Shown piece after piece: positions 51,601 to 63,304 of a DNA stretch of 64,000 bases. Position numbers and translations under genes: made by a program. The notes below the pieces were generated by a model. That model was not told the DNA's origin and did not search any database. It worked only from the letters and a program-made list of their open reading frames with translations. The DNA is taken from assembly GCA_963169105.1 (NCBI GenBank), contig OY720637.1, forward strand, positions 55,140,964 through 55,204,963, read 5' to 3'. Position 1 is the stretch's first letter; the number at the start of each line of letters is the position of its first letter. Origin of the DNA: Ceriagrion tenellum (taxonomy: Eukaryota > Arthropoda > Insecta > Odonata > Coenagrionidae).

Positions 51601-52269
51601 ACACTTGTATACTTTTCTAGCAGGCTTATGCTGGTGAAAAAGTAGGTGGAGGATATCGCGATTGTGCATTGTTTTTTGTATTTTGAGCTAACCTGTGATT
51701 GAAGCTAAAGTATTCTGGTTCTTGTTGTATTAGTGAAGCAAAGCCCTCTATGTGTATGTAACATAATGGATTAGTCTGTGGTCAAATATCTTAAAATGAT
51801 TATTTTATTGTAAAATCATTTAATGTTTTTCATAGCTTATGAAAATGATGACTCATTGAAAATAATTTTTTTCTTAGAATTGAAATCTTTGATAAACTCA
51901 TGGATGAAAAGATGATGATATTCATTCATTCATATTTACAATCAAGCCCCTTGATTTAAAAAAATGTCATTTGTTGTCACAGATCAATAGAATATCCTAA
52001 AAATGCAACATTTAAATACTTATATCACTTGAAGCAAATAAAATCTTACCATCATGCTCTGCATGTATTTCATATGTGTTTCCGATAATGGGTAGGGGAG
52101 GAGGGCCAGGTATTTTTTCCATAAGTTCAATGAGTCGAGCTCGTTTCTTTCTGTATCTGTATACAAATATTGCTGTAGCACATGCTAGCGTCATAGTGAT
52201 GAATGTGGCAACGAGGGTTGGCACTGAGCTTGAACGGACGAAGGATGAGATGCTGGGCCATGAGTCCAT
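36631..52269 (-). CDS. Cytochrome P450, CYP4 family (CYP4C-like), complete, twelve exons
   Basis: Microsomal monooxygenase; insect CYP4C-type enzymes act on fatty acids, hormones or xenobiotics, and the substrate here is unknown. Exons 5' to 3': 52269-52050, 50755-50640, 47198-47108, 46349-46161, 45459-45390, 45313-45187, 40487-40406, 40320-40211, 39787-39719, 37991-37823, 37375-37196 and 36797-36631. All junctions are GT-AG and phases join, giving 529 residues. Residues about 15-37 form a membrane anchor, followed by basic residues and the PGPPPLP hinge. Also seen: WLGTGLLTS, KWHSRRKILTPAFHF, the CYP4 I-helix signature EVDTFMFEGHDTT (E335 is the heme-linking Glu position), the K-helix ExxR (E393-R396) and the heme loop FSAGPRNCIG with axial C473. 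Exon 11 has a weak donor, GTGCGT. Introns 5 and 7 are under 90 bp; intron 6 is 4.7 kb of retroelements. Confidence 0.96.
40731..41829 (+). pseudogene. LINE relic A in P450 intron 6, split by a solo LTR
   Basis: The plus-strand frame starts with RRVRQGCPFSPVLFSIY and reaches NLVRFADDQGLV, the catalytic region of a reverse transcriptase. It is interrupted at 40941 by an LTR, and resumes at 41203 in the same frame with MKIIHEKTKVM. It then runs through ALHGAETWTLRKED-type and MERVRWMERKTDEEVLEIV to MDRMKNGRSYAEA. Single stops punctuate the second half. It is antisense to the host P450 gene. Confidence 0.8.
40941..41197. mobile_element. Solo LTR, 257 bp, with 5-bp target-site duplication
   Basis: The segment starts TGTTACGG and ends GTGCAACA, the TG...CA termini expected of a long terminal repeat. 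The five bases AATAC occur directly before (40936-40940) and after (41198-41202). The surrounding LINE frame runs without break when the segment and one AATAC are ignored, so its limits are well supported. No internal retroelement sequence or second LTR lies nearby. It most likely arose by recombination between two LTRs. Family unknown; a TGTTACGG start occurs in some BEL/Pao elements, but that is a weak hint. Confidence 0.85.
41900..43140 (+). pseudogene. LINE relic B in P450 intron 6, internally deleted
   Basis: Directly after relic A and in the same orientation, this piece begins upstream in the protein: DVKRALQDM and LPAEFFKNTMGK, then FYEDGVWPEAFMKTTLIPTPK, VDSKKAFDRVEWAKVL and LNLHVNQVVQV (to about 42504). 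It then jumps to FEPFMYLGCILEEKG and the C-terminal VVLYGLEIWSLQRED and EKWVWRRMERV. The FADD region is missing, so relic B has an internal deletion between about 42504 and 42530. Stops are present throughout. Confidence 0.75.
47267..47754. repeat. 488-bp foldback with about 134-bp arms, next to P450 exon 3
   Basis: The left arm (47267-47400) and right arm (47620-47754) are reverse complements with high identity. The outer ends read GTGCTCTCAGAGTTT and AACTCTGCGAGCAC. The inner ends read GTACGAATACTGT and ACAGTATTCGTAC. The spacer is about 219 bp with no recognised gene. The element is GC-richer than its surroundings and lies in P450 intron 2. Its left end is about 70 bp from the first base of exon 3 (47198), upstream in the direction of transcription. 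It is a MITE-like or foldback element; I could not define target duplications. Confidence 0.85.
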
Positions 52270-55200
52270 GTTGATGGTCCTGTTTGCAAGCTATAATTTA
52301 GAGAAAAATGTGAGAATTATGTGCAATCTTGTCTGAATGTCTATAATACAGATGTCATATTCAAGCATATATGAAAGAGAATTCTGGGAAATGTTAAACT
52401 TATCTCACGTTTTTGATGCCCAATGGCATAACTAGGCTGAGGTTTAGGAAGCCTACTTTGTATCTAGGACTTCTCAGAAAGCAGAATAACCTGGAGAATA
52501 AATATCATTGTCTTTACTCTGTACCCAGAATACATATAAAGATGGAGAAACTGCTGTTACCCTGTGTTGCCTTTTTTATATGGTACTACTCCTACCTTTT
52601 GTAGGGCTATGGAAGAATTAAAGTATCTTTCATGCAACATTTATTATAAAAGCATTCAAAAAAGTATAAGAACCCCATTTGTTTTTTTGGGAGACTGTCG
52701 AGGCTATTTCATTAATGGCTGTGTATTATGAAGACCTTCGGACTTTTCCAGTGGATGTTGTGAATAAAGCTTTCTTGCAAGTGACCATGAATATAAATAA
52801 ATTATTAAAATCTTTGGCCTCGTTGCCTTAACAATGTGTTGCCTCATTTTCTGCATTCAGTTCATCCAGACATTGGCACTGCCATCAAAGGAGTTATTTC
52901 CATTGACTTGTTGATGGCTGCTGTTAGTAGGCAATATCGTGGGCCTTAGATGGTATTTACTGTATAGTTGTATAGATATGGATAACATGAAATTTTATGT
53001 TACAGCTGATTATTGTTGATATCTCAGAGTAACTTTGTGGATGTTAGGGTGGAAAGATCTGTTTTAGGAAGTGAGCGAGAGACATATGAAACTTCTATTG
53101 TGAACCTACATTGATTGTCATCAGACACTGAATCAAACTTAAGTGTGCTCATTATTATTCAAGATTTTGCTATGCCTTCTCTGTGTAGAAATTGTTTAGT
53201 ACCAGGCTGGAAAATGGAGTACTGGCAAACAGGGACCAAAAATGCGAAACTCAGTTGAAGAAGAGGAGTCTGTTCTAGGCAACAGTATGTGAAGACTATT
53301 TAGATTTACTGGTTTATTTTTCATTGGTAGATTTATGTTGTCATTTGCAGCATCTGAAAGGATTTGATAGGATTATTAAATTCTAAATATTAGCTTGAAT
53401 TGAGTAAAATAAGTCAAGATTGTGAAAAAACCCATAGTATTATACATATTCAAAATTGCCCCATGGTCTCGGTAAATTTTCATTAGTGGTGTTTATTTGG
53501 GTTGGTATGGTCATTTTCTAAGACTTAAAAAAACCTTATCTCTCATGAATGTATCCTGTGAACGTGAAACCTCAAACACAACAAACACAGCTAACATAGT
53601 CACATTTGCATATACAGTCCATGAATGTAAAATGAATTCCTAAGATTTATGGAAGCTGATTTCCCGTATCACATGTTTATAATTAAGAGATTTGAACCAT
53701 TTCAAAGGTCAATGGTGCCTGTAAATACATATATCATTAAAAATAATGATAGAGTAGTTGTAAACAATAGTTGTAAACCACAGTGGTTAGCAATATAATA
53801 GCAATAATAGACTTAGATCCAATAATGGTTTTTCTTTGGCAATTTTCAAATTGTCTTAATGCCTTCATTTTATATTTATTTTGCTCTATATTTATGGTTA
53901 TCGGCAGGCAAATAGTGATAACGTATGTTCTAGTGACTGAATTTCCGTTGGAACCTCCGCCTTACCTGACTAGTAACTGAGTGGTGGCACCACAATCAAT
54001 AGATTGGTCATTTTGTTTACATGCATAATGATAGGCAATACTTTTTGGCAAGGGGTAAACAATCCATATTTATATTCATGCATGTAACATTGGGTCAGGC
54101 TAGATCAAGCAAGCCTAACCTGGTGATGCATGTGAAAAGTTTGCTCCTGTAATAATTTCCCTTGCACTCTGTTCATACTTCTCCTGACACCTGCAGAACT
54201 GATCAAAATGCCCTACACTAAAACTCACATAGGTTTGTTTTTACCAACTTATGGATTTTTGTTTAAATGCCCTATTAATATTTATTTTCAGATCTCAAGT
54301 ATTTTGGAACAAATCAACAGAAACCTTCATCAGTAGTTGTCTGCATGTAAGCCTCACATCATTAACTTTGCTTCAGATTATGGCCTTGGCTTGATTTTCT
54401 TCAAGGAAACTATGATGTTGGGTGAGTAGTCTCATCATCATTGTTGCATCAGTTCTCATTTGTAGTACAGCTGTGTTGCTCATGGATGTTCAGAACAAAG
54501 TAAATATGAGTCTAGGAATGTGTTGGTTGCATCAAAGATATCTATGGAGTTATTTTGGAAAATTTTAATGCATCAAAACATTAGCCTTAGTTCCGAAATT
54601 TTACTAGTTCCCCTTCAAATACCTTTTTGTTCTCTGCCATAAATAATTATTTTAGCTGATAAGTATCTTCCTCAGCTGTCATGTAATAGTTGTTTAGCAG
54701 TACTTATTTTATCAAAATGAACTGCTAATATTTTCCTTTCATCATCAAAGGCTCACAAGTCTTTACCAGTTTCAAAATTTAAGAGAAAAATGAGAATAAG
54801 AGAACAACTAAAATTGAAACTTTTGGACAGAATCTTGAAAGGGTATCTACATTCATGCAGCTGCTTCTTTGGTGCCATTTTGCAAGTCTCACAAAGCAAT
54901 TTTGACATTCCTCATATTGGAATAGCGTATTAAATGATAACTTTAGGGCAGGGTTCACAGAGGCAAATTAGAACTCACAGTATCCTGTGGTTATGCAACC
55001 CAACTTACATACTTATACGTTGTCTGTTGATGTATGCGACCATTATCAGTCCTATGTATATCGTCTCTATTTTCTGAGTAAATTGCAAGCAAGAGGAAGG
55101 AGAGTCACAAAGGCTTGATATATGTAAAGTCGCTTCGAATTATATGAATTTCATGAATAAATCATGGGCATACCCTGAGCACTTATAGGCATCTTTGACA

Positions 55201-55754
55201 GATAGACCCGCAAACAAGGAAATAAGAGAAGATATTGTCTCTTGCTGAAAATAGAGCACATTGGTCTAACATGACAAATTTTGTGTTTTAATTCCTGGCT
55301 CAGGCCAATTTTTATTCGTGGAAATTTCTGCAAAAAATGACTTTTTCATTGCAGCTAATGGATTTATGAAAATCACCCTTCCCCGTGATGCTCTTGAATC
55401 TCCCTCTGAGTGGATAAGCTCATTGAGAATGAATGCCATTTGGTGTGAAATTACTCAGAAAAGGCACTCCATATCCCCTCTTTCAACTTCTAATCTGAGT
55501 GGACACACTTGCATTTAACCACCCCCGGGGAATGTGTTAGTTAAGTGAAATGGATATTGTGGGGTGATTTGAGTGGTTAGTTGTTATTGATGCCAACAAG
55601 ACTTCTGTTTGTGGATTTGCTAAGTTAGGAAGACTGGTCTTTTGAGTAATGAAATGCTTTTCATTAAAATAGAGCTTGGGGAAAAAAATTTAAATCTTTA
55701 ATCTTTTTGAAGGATCACATCTTAGAGGAAATTCACTTTACATCATGAGTGGGA
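52270..55754. other. 5' flank of the P450 gene; nothing else recognised
   Basis: AT-rich sequence upstream of the P450 start codon, whose minus-strand context is ATCAACATGG. It must contain the promoter and any 5' untranslated exon, but I cannot point to a convincing core element. No other coding sequence or repeat is recognised. Confidence 0.4.
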
Positions 55755-56045
55755 GGTCAGTGTACATCCTACCTCTCTTCATCCTGTCCATGAAGCCTAA
55801 TCTCTTTCTTCCCCTCCTTGCTTATGCAATATCCTCCCCTCCATCATAGCCGTCAGCATTCCTTCTCACTTCATTAACTATTCCTTCATCTGACTGTGTC
55901 CACTTGATCACCTCAAGTAATCACCACACCAAGCACAACCTTGTTCATCTTTATTCCTGTCTAAAGAACTTTCTCTATTCACCCCCTCACACACATCTCA
56001 AACACCTGTAACCTCTTCTCATTATTTTATCTCTGAGTCCAAATC
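55755..56045 (-). pseudogene. Degraded LINE 3'-end fragment
   Basis: The plus strand reads CTCTTCATCCTGTCCATGAAGCC, the complement of the MDRMK segment conserved in the LINE relics at 22.4 and 40.7 kb. A C/T-rich run follows that matches the KRGRGR-type and RKLLNE-type parts in broken frames. No intact frame remains. The call rests on nucleotide-level resemblance to those copies. Confidence 0.5.
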
Positions 56046-56450
56046 ATCTTATCTACTATTTGTTAACTTAACAACTACTGTTAGCATCTTCCTTTATAGG
56101 TGAATTGCACGTATTATGTCAAAAATAGAATATGAACCTGAATTATTGCTTACCAGTGTAACTTGAAGGTCACAGGCAACAGTATGCTGGCTTTCAAAGT
56201 AGTTCTTTCAGAAGGGATCCTAGCTACTTTGGTTTCTCTTGTGGCATACTGGCAAAAATGTGCCAAAACTGACTGGTAGAGCACCATAACCGTTAGCAGA
56301 GAAAGCTTCACGTAGTGCGGGTACTGCAAAGGCTGGTAACCTTGCATACTCTATTATAACTTAATCATGAGAGAGTATTTTCATAGTTATTAAAATTCAC
56401 AAACACAAATTTTCTGGACAACCTGTATGGGGCTAGAAATCTTTATGGGG

Positions 56451-56497
56451 TTTTTATTTATTTTTTTATTTATTTTTTTTATTTATAGTATTATATA
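56451..56497. repeat. T/A low-complexity tract
   Basis: A run of TTTATT-type words (TTTTTATTTATTTTTTTATT and similar). A simple sequence with no coding meaning. Confidence 0.8.
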
Positions 56498-58479
56498 TTT
56501 TTATCTTAAATCTAAATGGGGATAGGGGAAATTATTTTATTCTTTTTAGTCCGCTTTAAAAACGTTTTTTTGTAATTTTTTAATATAAATAATTATTTAC
56601 GATTTGTACCAGGGTTATACTTTGGCTGCTAGTAAACTAAATAAAGAAAAAGACCCTTCCTTTAAAGATGTTGAAGTCTTCACTCATCTGAACGCATCTG
56701 TGCACTATAGTGTCCATACCCTACAATAAATGGAACGATGTGCGCCGGCGAAACGATCGTTTACCTGCCGATCGGTGTCATTTCCAGAAGTTCAAAATAG
56801 AGATCTTATGTTAATGATAATGATTAGAGTGATCTATAAGGTCGCCGTGTTAGAGGACGTCTGGTTCACAGTAGTCACGCCTAATATTTTCTCCATTGTT
56901 ACGGTATTTCTTCCATATTTGTATTTAAAAAGTCATAAATAAATATTCAAGACGGGAGTTTTCCTTTGATGGCGTTGAAGGAAGCGCAGATCGCAATGCA
57001 TCGGCTCCCTCAATCGCGCCTAAACAACAATGAATGGAGCAACGGGGCGGTTGAAACATTCGATAGTTTGTCTATTGGTAGCATTCAGTCGATACTAAAT
57101 AGTCAAAGCCTAATGTTTTGTAAATATTTCACGAATTTGTTCGACGTTCATACTAATATAAGGTAAGATATTTACCTCTCAGTGATGGATAACTTTTTAT
57201 AAGCGTTAATTGAAAACTAAAACGAACATAATCGCGGATGCGATTACTAGAGGTTCTCAAGTTCGAAGATTTCACGCTTCACTGTTTGGAAATTCATTGT
57301 TAATATCGAGACAACAAACGTGGTATCTTTCCGCTTTTTTATGATATTAACAAGGGGCAAAGTTTCGAAGCTAAGGTATTACCATCCGCTTGAAAGGTGG
57401 TTGCTTATTTTTTGTACAAAAGAAAACAAAAGTTTGCTCCTGATTATGGCGTCTTGGTACCGAAACTGTTTGTGCCCTAAGCTAATATATCATGAAAAAC
57501 AAGTGGAAGTTTCAGCGTTTTCAGTCTCGAAATTAAACCAAAAGCCAAAGTTCTTTTATTGCCTATCTCACGTTAACTCTGACATTCACCTGTTTTGAGA
57601 AATACGCGGCCAGGTGCGCAGGATCGGAAACAAACTGAAAGCAAGAGCGCTGTTGAGTGTCGGGGTGAGTGGCTCCCTGGAGAGAATGAAAAGCACCCAC
57701 AAATTGCGCATTGGAAATGAAAAATACAGCGCCCTTCCAATGTTCTTCGCTGTTGACGTTCTTGTCAAACACGGCGCCCTTATCCCTGAAAGTCGTGTGG
57801 CCTGCGTGAGATATGTTGCTCTTCACTGGCGTGCATTCGTTATCTCTCAAAGTCTTTCGTAGCTAATGCAAGCCTTATCGCAGGAGAAAGGGTCACCGTG
57901 TCGTAAGCTACCGTAATGCTATTTTTGTACCGCTTGCTGACCAAACGTGATGAAAATACCGATTCGTTTCACAACATATCCATCTCTCTTTCTCAAGGAA
58001 CTCCCGACTAGATTGCAGCCATTGAATAGCCAAAGGACAAGTTCATGTGAAACGATTACTGGGAGAAACATGACCTCCTCGCCATGACGTGTTGAGTTAT
58101 CATCTGCGCGCCCGACATCAACGGTTAAAACTAAGGCCGGCAGTTGAATGGCTTATTTCATCGACTTCGTGGATAAACCTTCATTGATCATCTTGTTGTC
58201 GTATCCAAAGAGACTTATTTGATTTGTTCTTAGGAAATTTTAGTAACGTACTCAAATTTTTATCAGAGAATTTAATATTTGAACCCTTTTCTCCGATAAT
58301 TCTGTGTGCTGCACATGGTCGTCTTAGGGCTTCACGTAATTATATCTTATCCTCGTGCACGATAGCAATTGGAATATTAAATTTATCGTCTTTGCCATTA
58401 ATAATTACTGCCATACTCCCCTCAATGCACTCTACCCAACCGAATGCCACTGAATCCTAACACGGGAATGTTACCGCTG
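56498..58479. other. Unclassified, moderately GC-rich
   Basis: GC content and CpG are higher than in the P450 introns, notably at 56740-56880 and 57600-57850. A segment at about 57560-57860 has open frames on both strands, but neither resembles a family I know. No splice-supported gene could be built. Confidence 0.35.
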
Positions 58480-59060
58480 AATATCTCCGATGGCCGTCCT
58501 CCCGGCCGAATGAACATCACCCGTCCGAGAGCGTCATTGCGTCCGACCGCGTTACAATGCACGAGGATGTGAACTCCACGGACAATGGGGCTTGGTGGGT
58601 GCTAACGAAACATGGGCGACGAACACACAGACTCTCGGACTTACCTGTGTTCCGTGTACTCCGCCTCTTTCTCTAGAGACCTGCCGCTCCTTCCGGCTCA
58701 CTCCTTTTTCTCTTCTTCCTTTGCACCCGCACCTTCGCTCCCTGTCTTCCCCGGATGTGGCGACCGCGAGAGAAAAAAATGTTCCGAAGGCTGTCTTGAC
58801 GGACGACGGACGGCCCTCGTTGCAGCTCCGAGCGGACGACAATGCGTGCGAGACTGCGCGACACAAAGAAATCCTCGCGAAGACTGGAGCCTTCCTCTTC
58901 TTGCCCCTCTCACTATTTATGTGTCCGTGTAAATACGTGCGCCGCTTTTGACATGTGCCTTCGACGGTGGCTGGCGGGGAGAGTAGTGAGTGTGCAGGAG
59001 TGGGGTAGGAGAGGCTCGGAGGGAGAGATATGAGAAAGAGGAATGCTTCTCAGTCCCTTC
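58480..59060. other. CpG-rich island
   Basis: Dense CpG (GGCCGTCCTCCCGGCCG, GGACGACGGACGGCC) with C/T-rich and G/A-rich halves, standing out from AT-rich flanks. Open frames on both strands are compositional. It may mark a promoter or an unmethylated regulatory block. It is not attached to any gene I can see here. Confidence 0.45.
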
Positions 59061-59659
59061 CTGCTGCTCTCATTTCTGCCACCCGCTCCAATATCTATCT
59101 TGTTATTAGGGTTATCTATGGGTTTAGGTAGGTTTAAGATGTTTTTACCGTAAAATGGCTAGAATATAATTTTTTCCCTTCCTGTCTACTTGTAGATTAA
59201 TTTATTTCCTATCTAATTTGAGCAAAAAATGGTACCTTTCCGTACTCTTTTTCTTGAAAACAGAACATGAAATGACATTCTGTTCAATAGGAGAATGGGA
59301 GAAATGAGTGAAAATATTTTCATCTGTTTCTTCCATTCATCTCTCCATTATTAAATATGCCATTTTCACAAAAGAACTGTTAATGAATCGCAAAAACTCC
59401 TGAGAAATCAAGTGAAAAGAATAGTGACAGAATAAAAAAGAGCGAATGAAGAATATGAGCATCTTGCCTCTATATTTTTTTTTATTATTTGCCAATTACT
59501 GTGATAAACGAGGTCATGGTGATGTAATTTCATAGGTGATGCAGTTGGCTCCTATAGCTGGAGAAAAAGTGTACAGAAAGAAAATTGAAAATATAGTCTG
59601 CATTCTTTTTACCCTAATTTCGGTTCATATTAGGTAACATGCATTCACTGAAAGCCAGG

Positions 59660-59772
59660 TATTAAACTAGCTTACAAAAAATGGTTTAACCATTATTTTG
59701 TAATGTTTCCATGAAGTTTTAAACTAGCTTACAAAAAATGGTTAAACCATTTTTTGTAAGCTAGTTTAAAAA
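59660..59772. repeat. Near-perfect AT-rich palindrome with an extra half-copy
   Basis: Positions about 59717-59771 read TTTTAAACTAGCTTAC, then AAAAAATGG, and return as the complement through CCATTTTTTG to GTAAGCTAGTTTAAAA, with only the centre imperfect. An additional copy of one arm (TAAACTAGCTTACAAAAAAT) lies at about 59663-59682. The intervening ATTTTGTAATGTTTCCATGAAG recurs at about 60183-60204. Confidence 0.8.
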
Positions 59773-60654
59773 TGGTTATTGTTAGCAATAACCAAAAAAA
59801 ATTGTTATTGTTAGTATTTGTTTTGATTCACACAGTCATCTTGGAACTACCTTTAAAGGAAGGCGGTAAACATTTCTACTCATTTACAGGTGCTGGCACA
59901 TATCTCCTTTGCACAATTTTTTTCTTCATCTAATCACATGTTCTACCTCTCCTCATTCTTTCAGTATGACCTATTCTCATGAGTACTCATAACTGAAATA
60001 AATGTTGTTGATTTCCTAGTGTCACTAAATTTGAGGAACACAGAGCACTTCATTTCAATTATTAGTACTAATTATCAAATTTTCTGAAGAGGGTAGCCAA
60101 CATTAATGCAGCCTCTCTACATTGGGGTAATGTAGGTGGCTAGGGGTGGCAGTTGACCTTCCAATATTTTGAAGGAAAAATTATTTTGTAATGTTTCCAT
60201 GAAGGCTTCCATAGAGTCTTTCAGATGAAGAGAATGGGTTTAAGGGTCTTCTTCCATGTCTATCCATTTTTATGGATAATATTTCGCTAGCATCTATCCA
60301 TAAAAATAGATGGATGTAGAAGAAAACCTGGAAAACCATTCTTTTCAACTATTTTGTAATGTTGCAAACTGGGAAATAGGAAGTTTTCAGGTACATCCTC
60401 TCTATTCCACTTAATTTATCTCAATGAAGCTATCAAATTTAAATGATAAAAAAGAATGTTAAAGGAAAATGGATAAAAGATTATAGAAATGATTCTGTGG
60501 TAGTGAAGCCTTTTGGCTTTCAAAGCTACCACCCGGACCCCCTGGTAATCAAAATCAAAAATCCTGGTAATCAAAATCAATCAAAATGCTGAAGTTACTC
60601 CCACGTCTCTGTAGTCATTTATTTTCTATGGCCACCAATAACAGCTCATACGAC

Positions 60655-61165
60655 CTTTTAGGTTCTTTCTTTCCCTTCCTCACTTACCTAACAGCACCCC
60701 TTTATCATGGAATACAGTATCCCTTCACCTCTTACTAATCTCTAGCAGAAGTTTCCTCTCCCTAACCTCATAACCAAGTACTTCATTATTAGTCTTCCTT
60801 TCCATTGATCGCATCATCTCTAATTTCCTGCTCACATACATTTCAGGTACCTGCTGCCTATTTCCTAACTCTATAACACAGAAATTTAATCTAAAACTAT
60901 ACACAATGGTCAAAAAATTTGAATGTACAATCTCAATTTAGATGCTTATACATGATCCTCCAGTGCTTTAGTGGTTAAATGGTATAATTTACCATTTCTG
61001 TGTAATAAATGGAAAGTGATACCCAGTCTTATTTCATTTGTTCCTGACTCTCTTTCTCAGAGCTTGTGTTTCTGCACCATGGTATGTTACACGCTATGCT
61101 GAACCTCTTGCCAACCTTTGCATTCTTACACAAGTTCCTCATCATTGTATCTCTCCTATTGCTGA
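60655..61165 (-). pseudogene. LINE 3'-end fragment in two pieces
   Basis: Minus strand, 5' piece (about 61165-61045): a degraded HGAETQALRKR. 3' piece (about 60890-60655): NRQQVPEM, then MERKTNNEVLG, RERKLLLEIS and a KG-x-GK tail. The order matches the relics at 22.4 and 40.7 kb. About 150 bases of unrelated AT-rich sequence (60890-61045) separate the pieces. Confidence 0.55.
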
Positions 61166-61319
61166 ACATCTCCTTCAGCTAGTCAAATGTCTTAGTAACG
61201 TCCATGCAACTTTTGATATTTTAATCGCCAACAGCTCTACCTCTGGCTTTGTCATCTCATATTTATTCCTATCTTCTTATTACTCTTATAAATAAATCAG
61301 AATCAATAAAAAGATCTAG

Positions 61320-61560
61320 CTAAATGCAAGAGGAATGGGATATCTGCTAACTGCATGTGCTAGAAGTGGATGGAATTGGGTTAGGAATGATTAGTCAATG
61401 AAACGATATGGAATGGCTGCTGTGGAAATGTGTATAAGAGGAGCATGCCTCTTTGGTTTGACTGTGTTGAGGAAGTGGATTAGAATTTAATAATGAAGTT
61501 GATTTTGTGGTAGAGAAGTGAATGGTGTGAGAAGAAGGGGTTGAATGAGAAAGCCATGAG
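61320..61560 (+). pseudogene. Possible LINE fragment of the second family
   Basis: The plus-strand frame gives MGYLLTACARSGWNWVRND followed by RGACLFGLTVLRK. This loosely follows the pattern of the 23.38-kb fragment (YLRSVDGKSRMDRVRNE, then WFGHIER). The match is weak and broken by stops. Confidence 0.3.
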
Positions 61561-62339
61561 TTAATACACTTTACTTTGTTTGGACAATAAAATAAGAATT
61601 TTACTAGATACTTTTTTGCTTACTTTAAGGTATCGAGACATGACAGTCTATTATGGTATATCCTGGAAAACACATCCAATTGCTTATAAATGTATTGAAT
61701 CCAAAACTGAAAAACATGATTCATATCTCCACTGGTTTCTCTTTGCCTGTTTACGAATAAATGGATGACTGAAGTAAACAATGAATATGGTAATTACAAA
61801 AATTTCCCATTTTTGGAAATAATGGCATTTGTATAGCGCTATTTGAATTTCGTAGGCATTTGTGGGATTAATAAATTTGTATAGCTTACAATAATTATGC
61901 AGTATTACAAACGTTGAATCTAGTATGTGAATTGTGACTATTATTGTGTAATAAGAGATTAGTCATAAAGCTTACCTTTGGGGTTATTTAGCATTTATAA
62001 CATTTTCAAGAACAAATAAATGTTTACATTCGCAACAATGCGTCCTCTTTCTATGAAGTAATTTGCTGTTCACATTTTTGCCCATAGCCCGTTTGCTTTC
62101 CTACTCTCACCCTGGGGCCACTGGGTCAAATTTATTCCTACACAGGTAATTTTATCCATAGATTTATGTGCTCTGAGCTATTTCAAATGCTCCTGGACTC
62201 CTTGCTTTCTTTTCTCCTGAAACCTGAGCAACTCTTAACCATTAGAGTGGAATCCCTGACAATTTTGCTAATCCTGCATGACACTGAGTAGATCAGCCAA
62301 AAATCCTTTTTCTCTCACTTGTTTGCTTATTTATCCAAA

Positions 62340-63304
62340 ATAGAGAACATTTTGGATGGGATTCGATACCATTAGTACACATGAGCTGGTGATAGCTTGG
62401 ATACATATAAAAAATTAAACTTGAATTTAAAAATTTCAAGTATGTTTTATTTCACAAATCAAATATTCAGTAGTCAGCAGCTTTAGTTTTGTGTCATAAA
62501 TATATTAATCACAGGAATGACCAATATTTAGTTTACATTCTATGTGTAGGTACTCATGATAATTTCTTGCAAATGCCATGTTTATCAAGTATTTGAACCA
62601 TCCTGTATGGTTAAAATAGCACTGGCTAGTTTGAATGATGGAGAATCTCTAGTTTATGAAATGATATTTTGTTCACTCACACTGAAGCACTGTGACATAA
62701 CCGAAGTTTTTAAGAAGTCTGCAACACACTTCAAGCTCTGGTACTTTAACACAACAATATGTTTATTAACACAACAATACGGTTTATTTAACACAACAAT
62801 ATGCCCTGGAGTGTTTTATACATCCCAACTTATGTATTACTCTGTCATGTTTTTGTATTCATTTTCCCTGAACTCTCATCTTCAGTACCTAGAACTTAAC
62901 ATGTTTTCATCCTCTTTGGTGCAAAAGTTTCAGTTTTCAGCCATTTCTGAAGGAGTTACTTTGGTTTTTATAACAGTGGGAACCTGCCTTTTCCTAATTT
63001 CAATACTGGAACACTTGCTTCATATGATTCCTCATATTACCTATTAGTCTACCCTCCTGCTTCTGTTCCAGTAGCCATTATTTCATATATCACCATGTTA
63101 TTTTTGCACATGAAAAAAAGTCATTTGGATGTGTAACACCCAATAAAATCCTGTACACAACAACATTGAGAAACTTGGGCAAATAACACTGGACATTGAC
63201 CCTATTTAACACTCAAAGTATATCACAGAAAAAATTAGATGATGGTTCATTGTCTTCATTGACTTCAATAAAGATTCGAGTATCACTCCTATGGTGCTCC
63301 ATTT
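62340..63304 (-). repeat. Duplicated 3' flank of the P450 gene, copy 2
   Basis: This aligns in the same orientation to about 35520-36630. Examples are ACCATTAGTACACATGAGCTGGTGA against ACCATTGGTATACATGAGTTGGTGA, and the CTTCAGTACCTAGAACTTAACATG region. It joins directly to the duplicated last exon at 63305. Copy-specific changes include a minisatellite at about 62750 and loss of about 130 bases near 63040. Confidence 0.8.
62750..62805. repeat. Three-copy minisatellite (about 22 bp)
   Basis: TTAACACAACAATA recurs three times, separated by T/A-rich bases. It is absent at the equivalent place in the first copy of this flank (near 35910-35950), so it expanded after the duplication. Confidence 0.8.

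Noticed and set aside
57563..57862. Opposing frames of 82 and 95 codons
   Set aside because: I recognise neither, and no splice sites extend them into a gene. They may belong to an unidentified repeat.
58552..59033. Frames of 104-119 codons on both strands
   Set aside because: CpG-rich composition keeps all frames open. The translations are arginine- and proline-rich without motifs.
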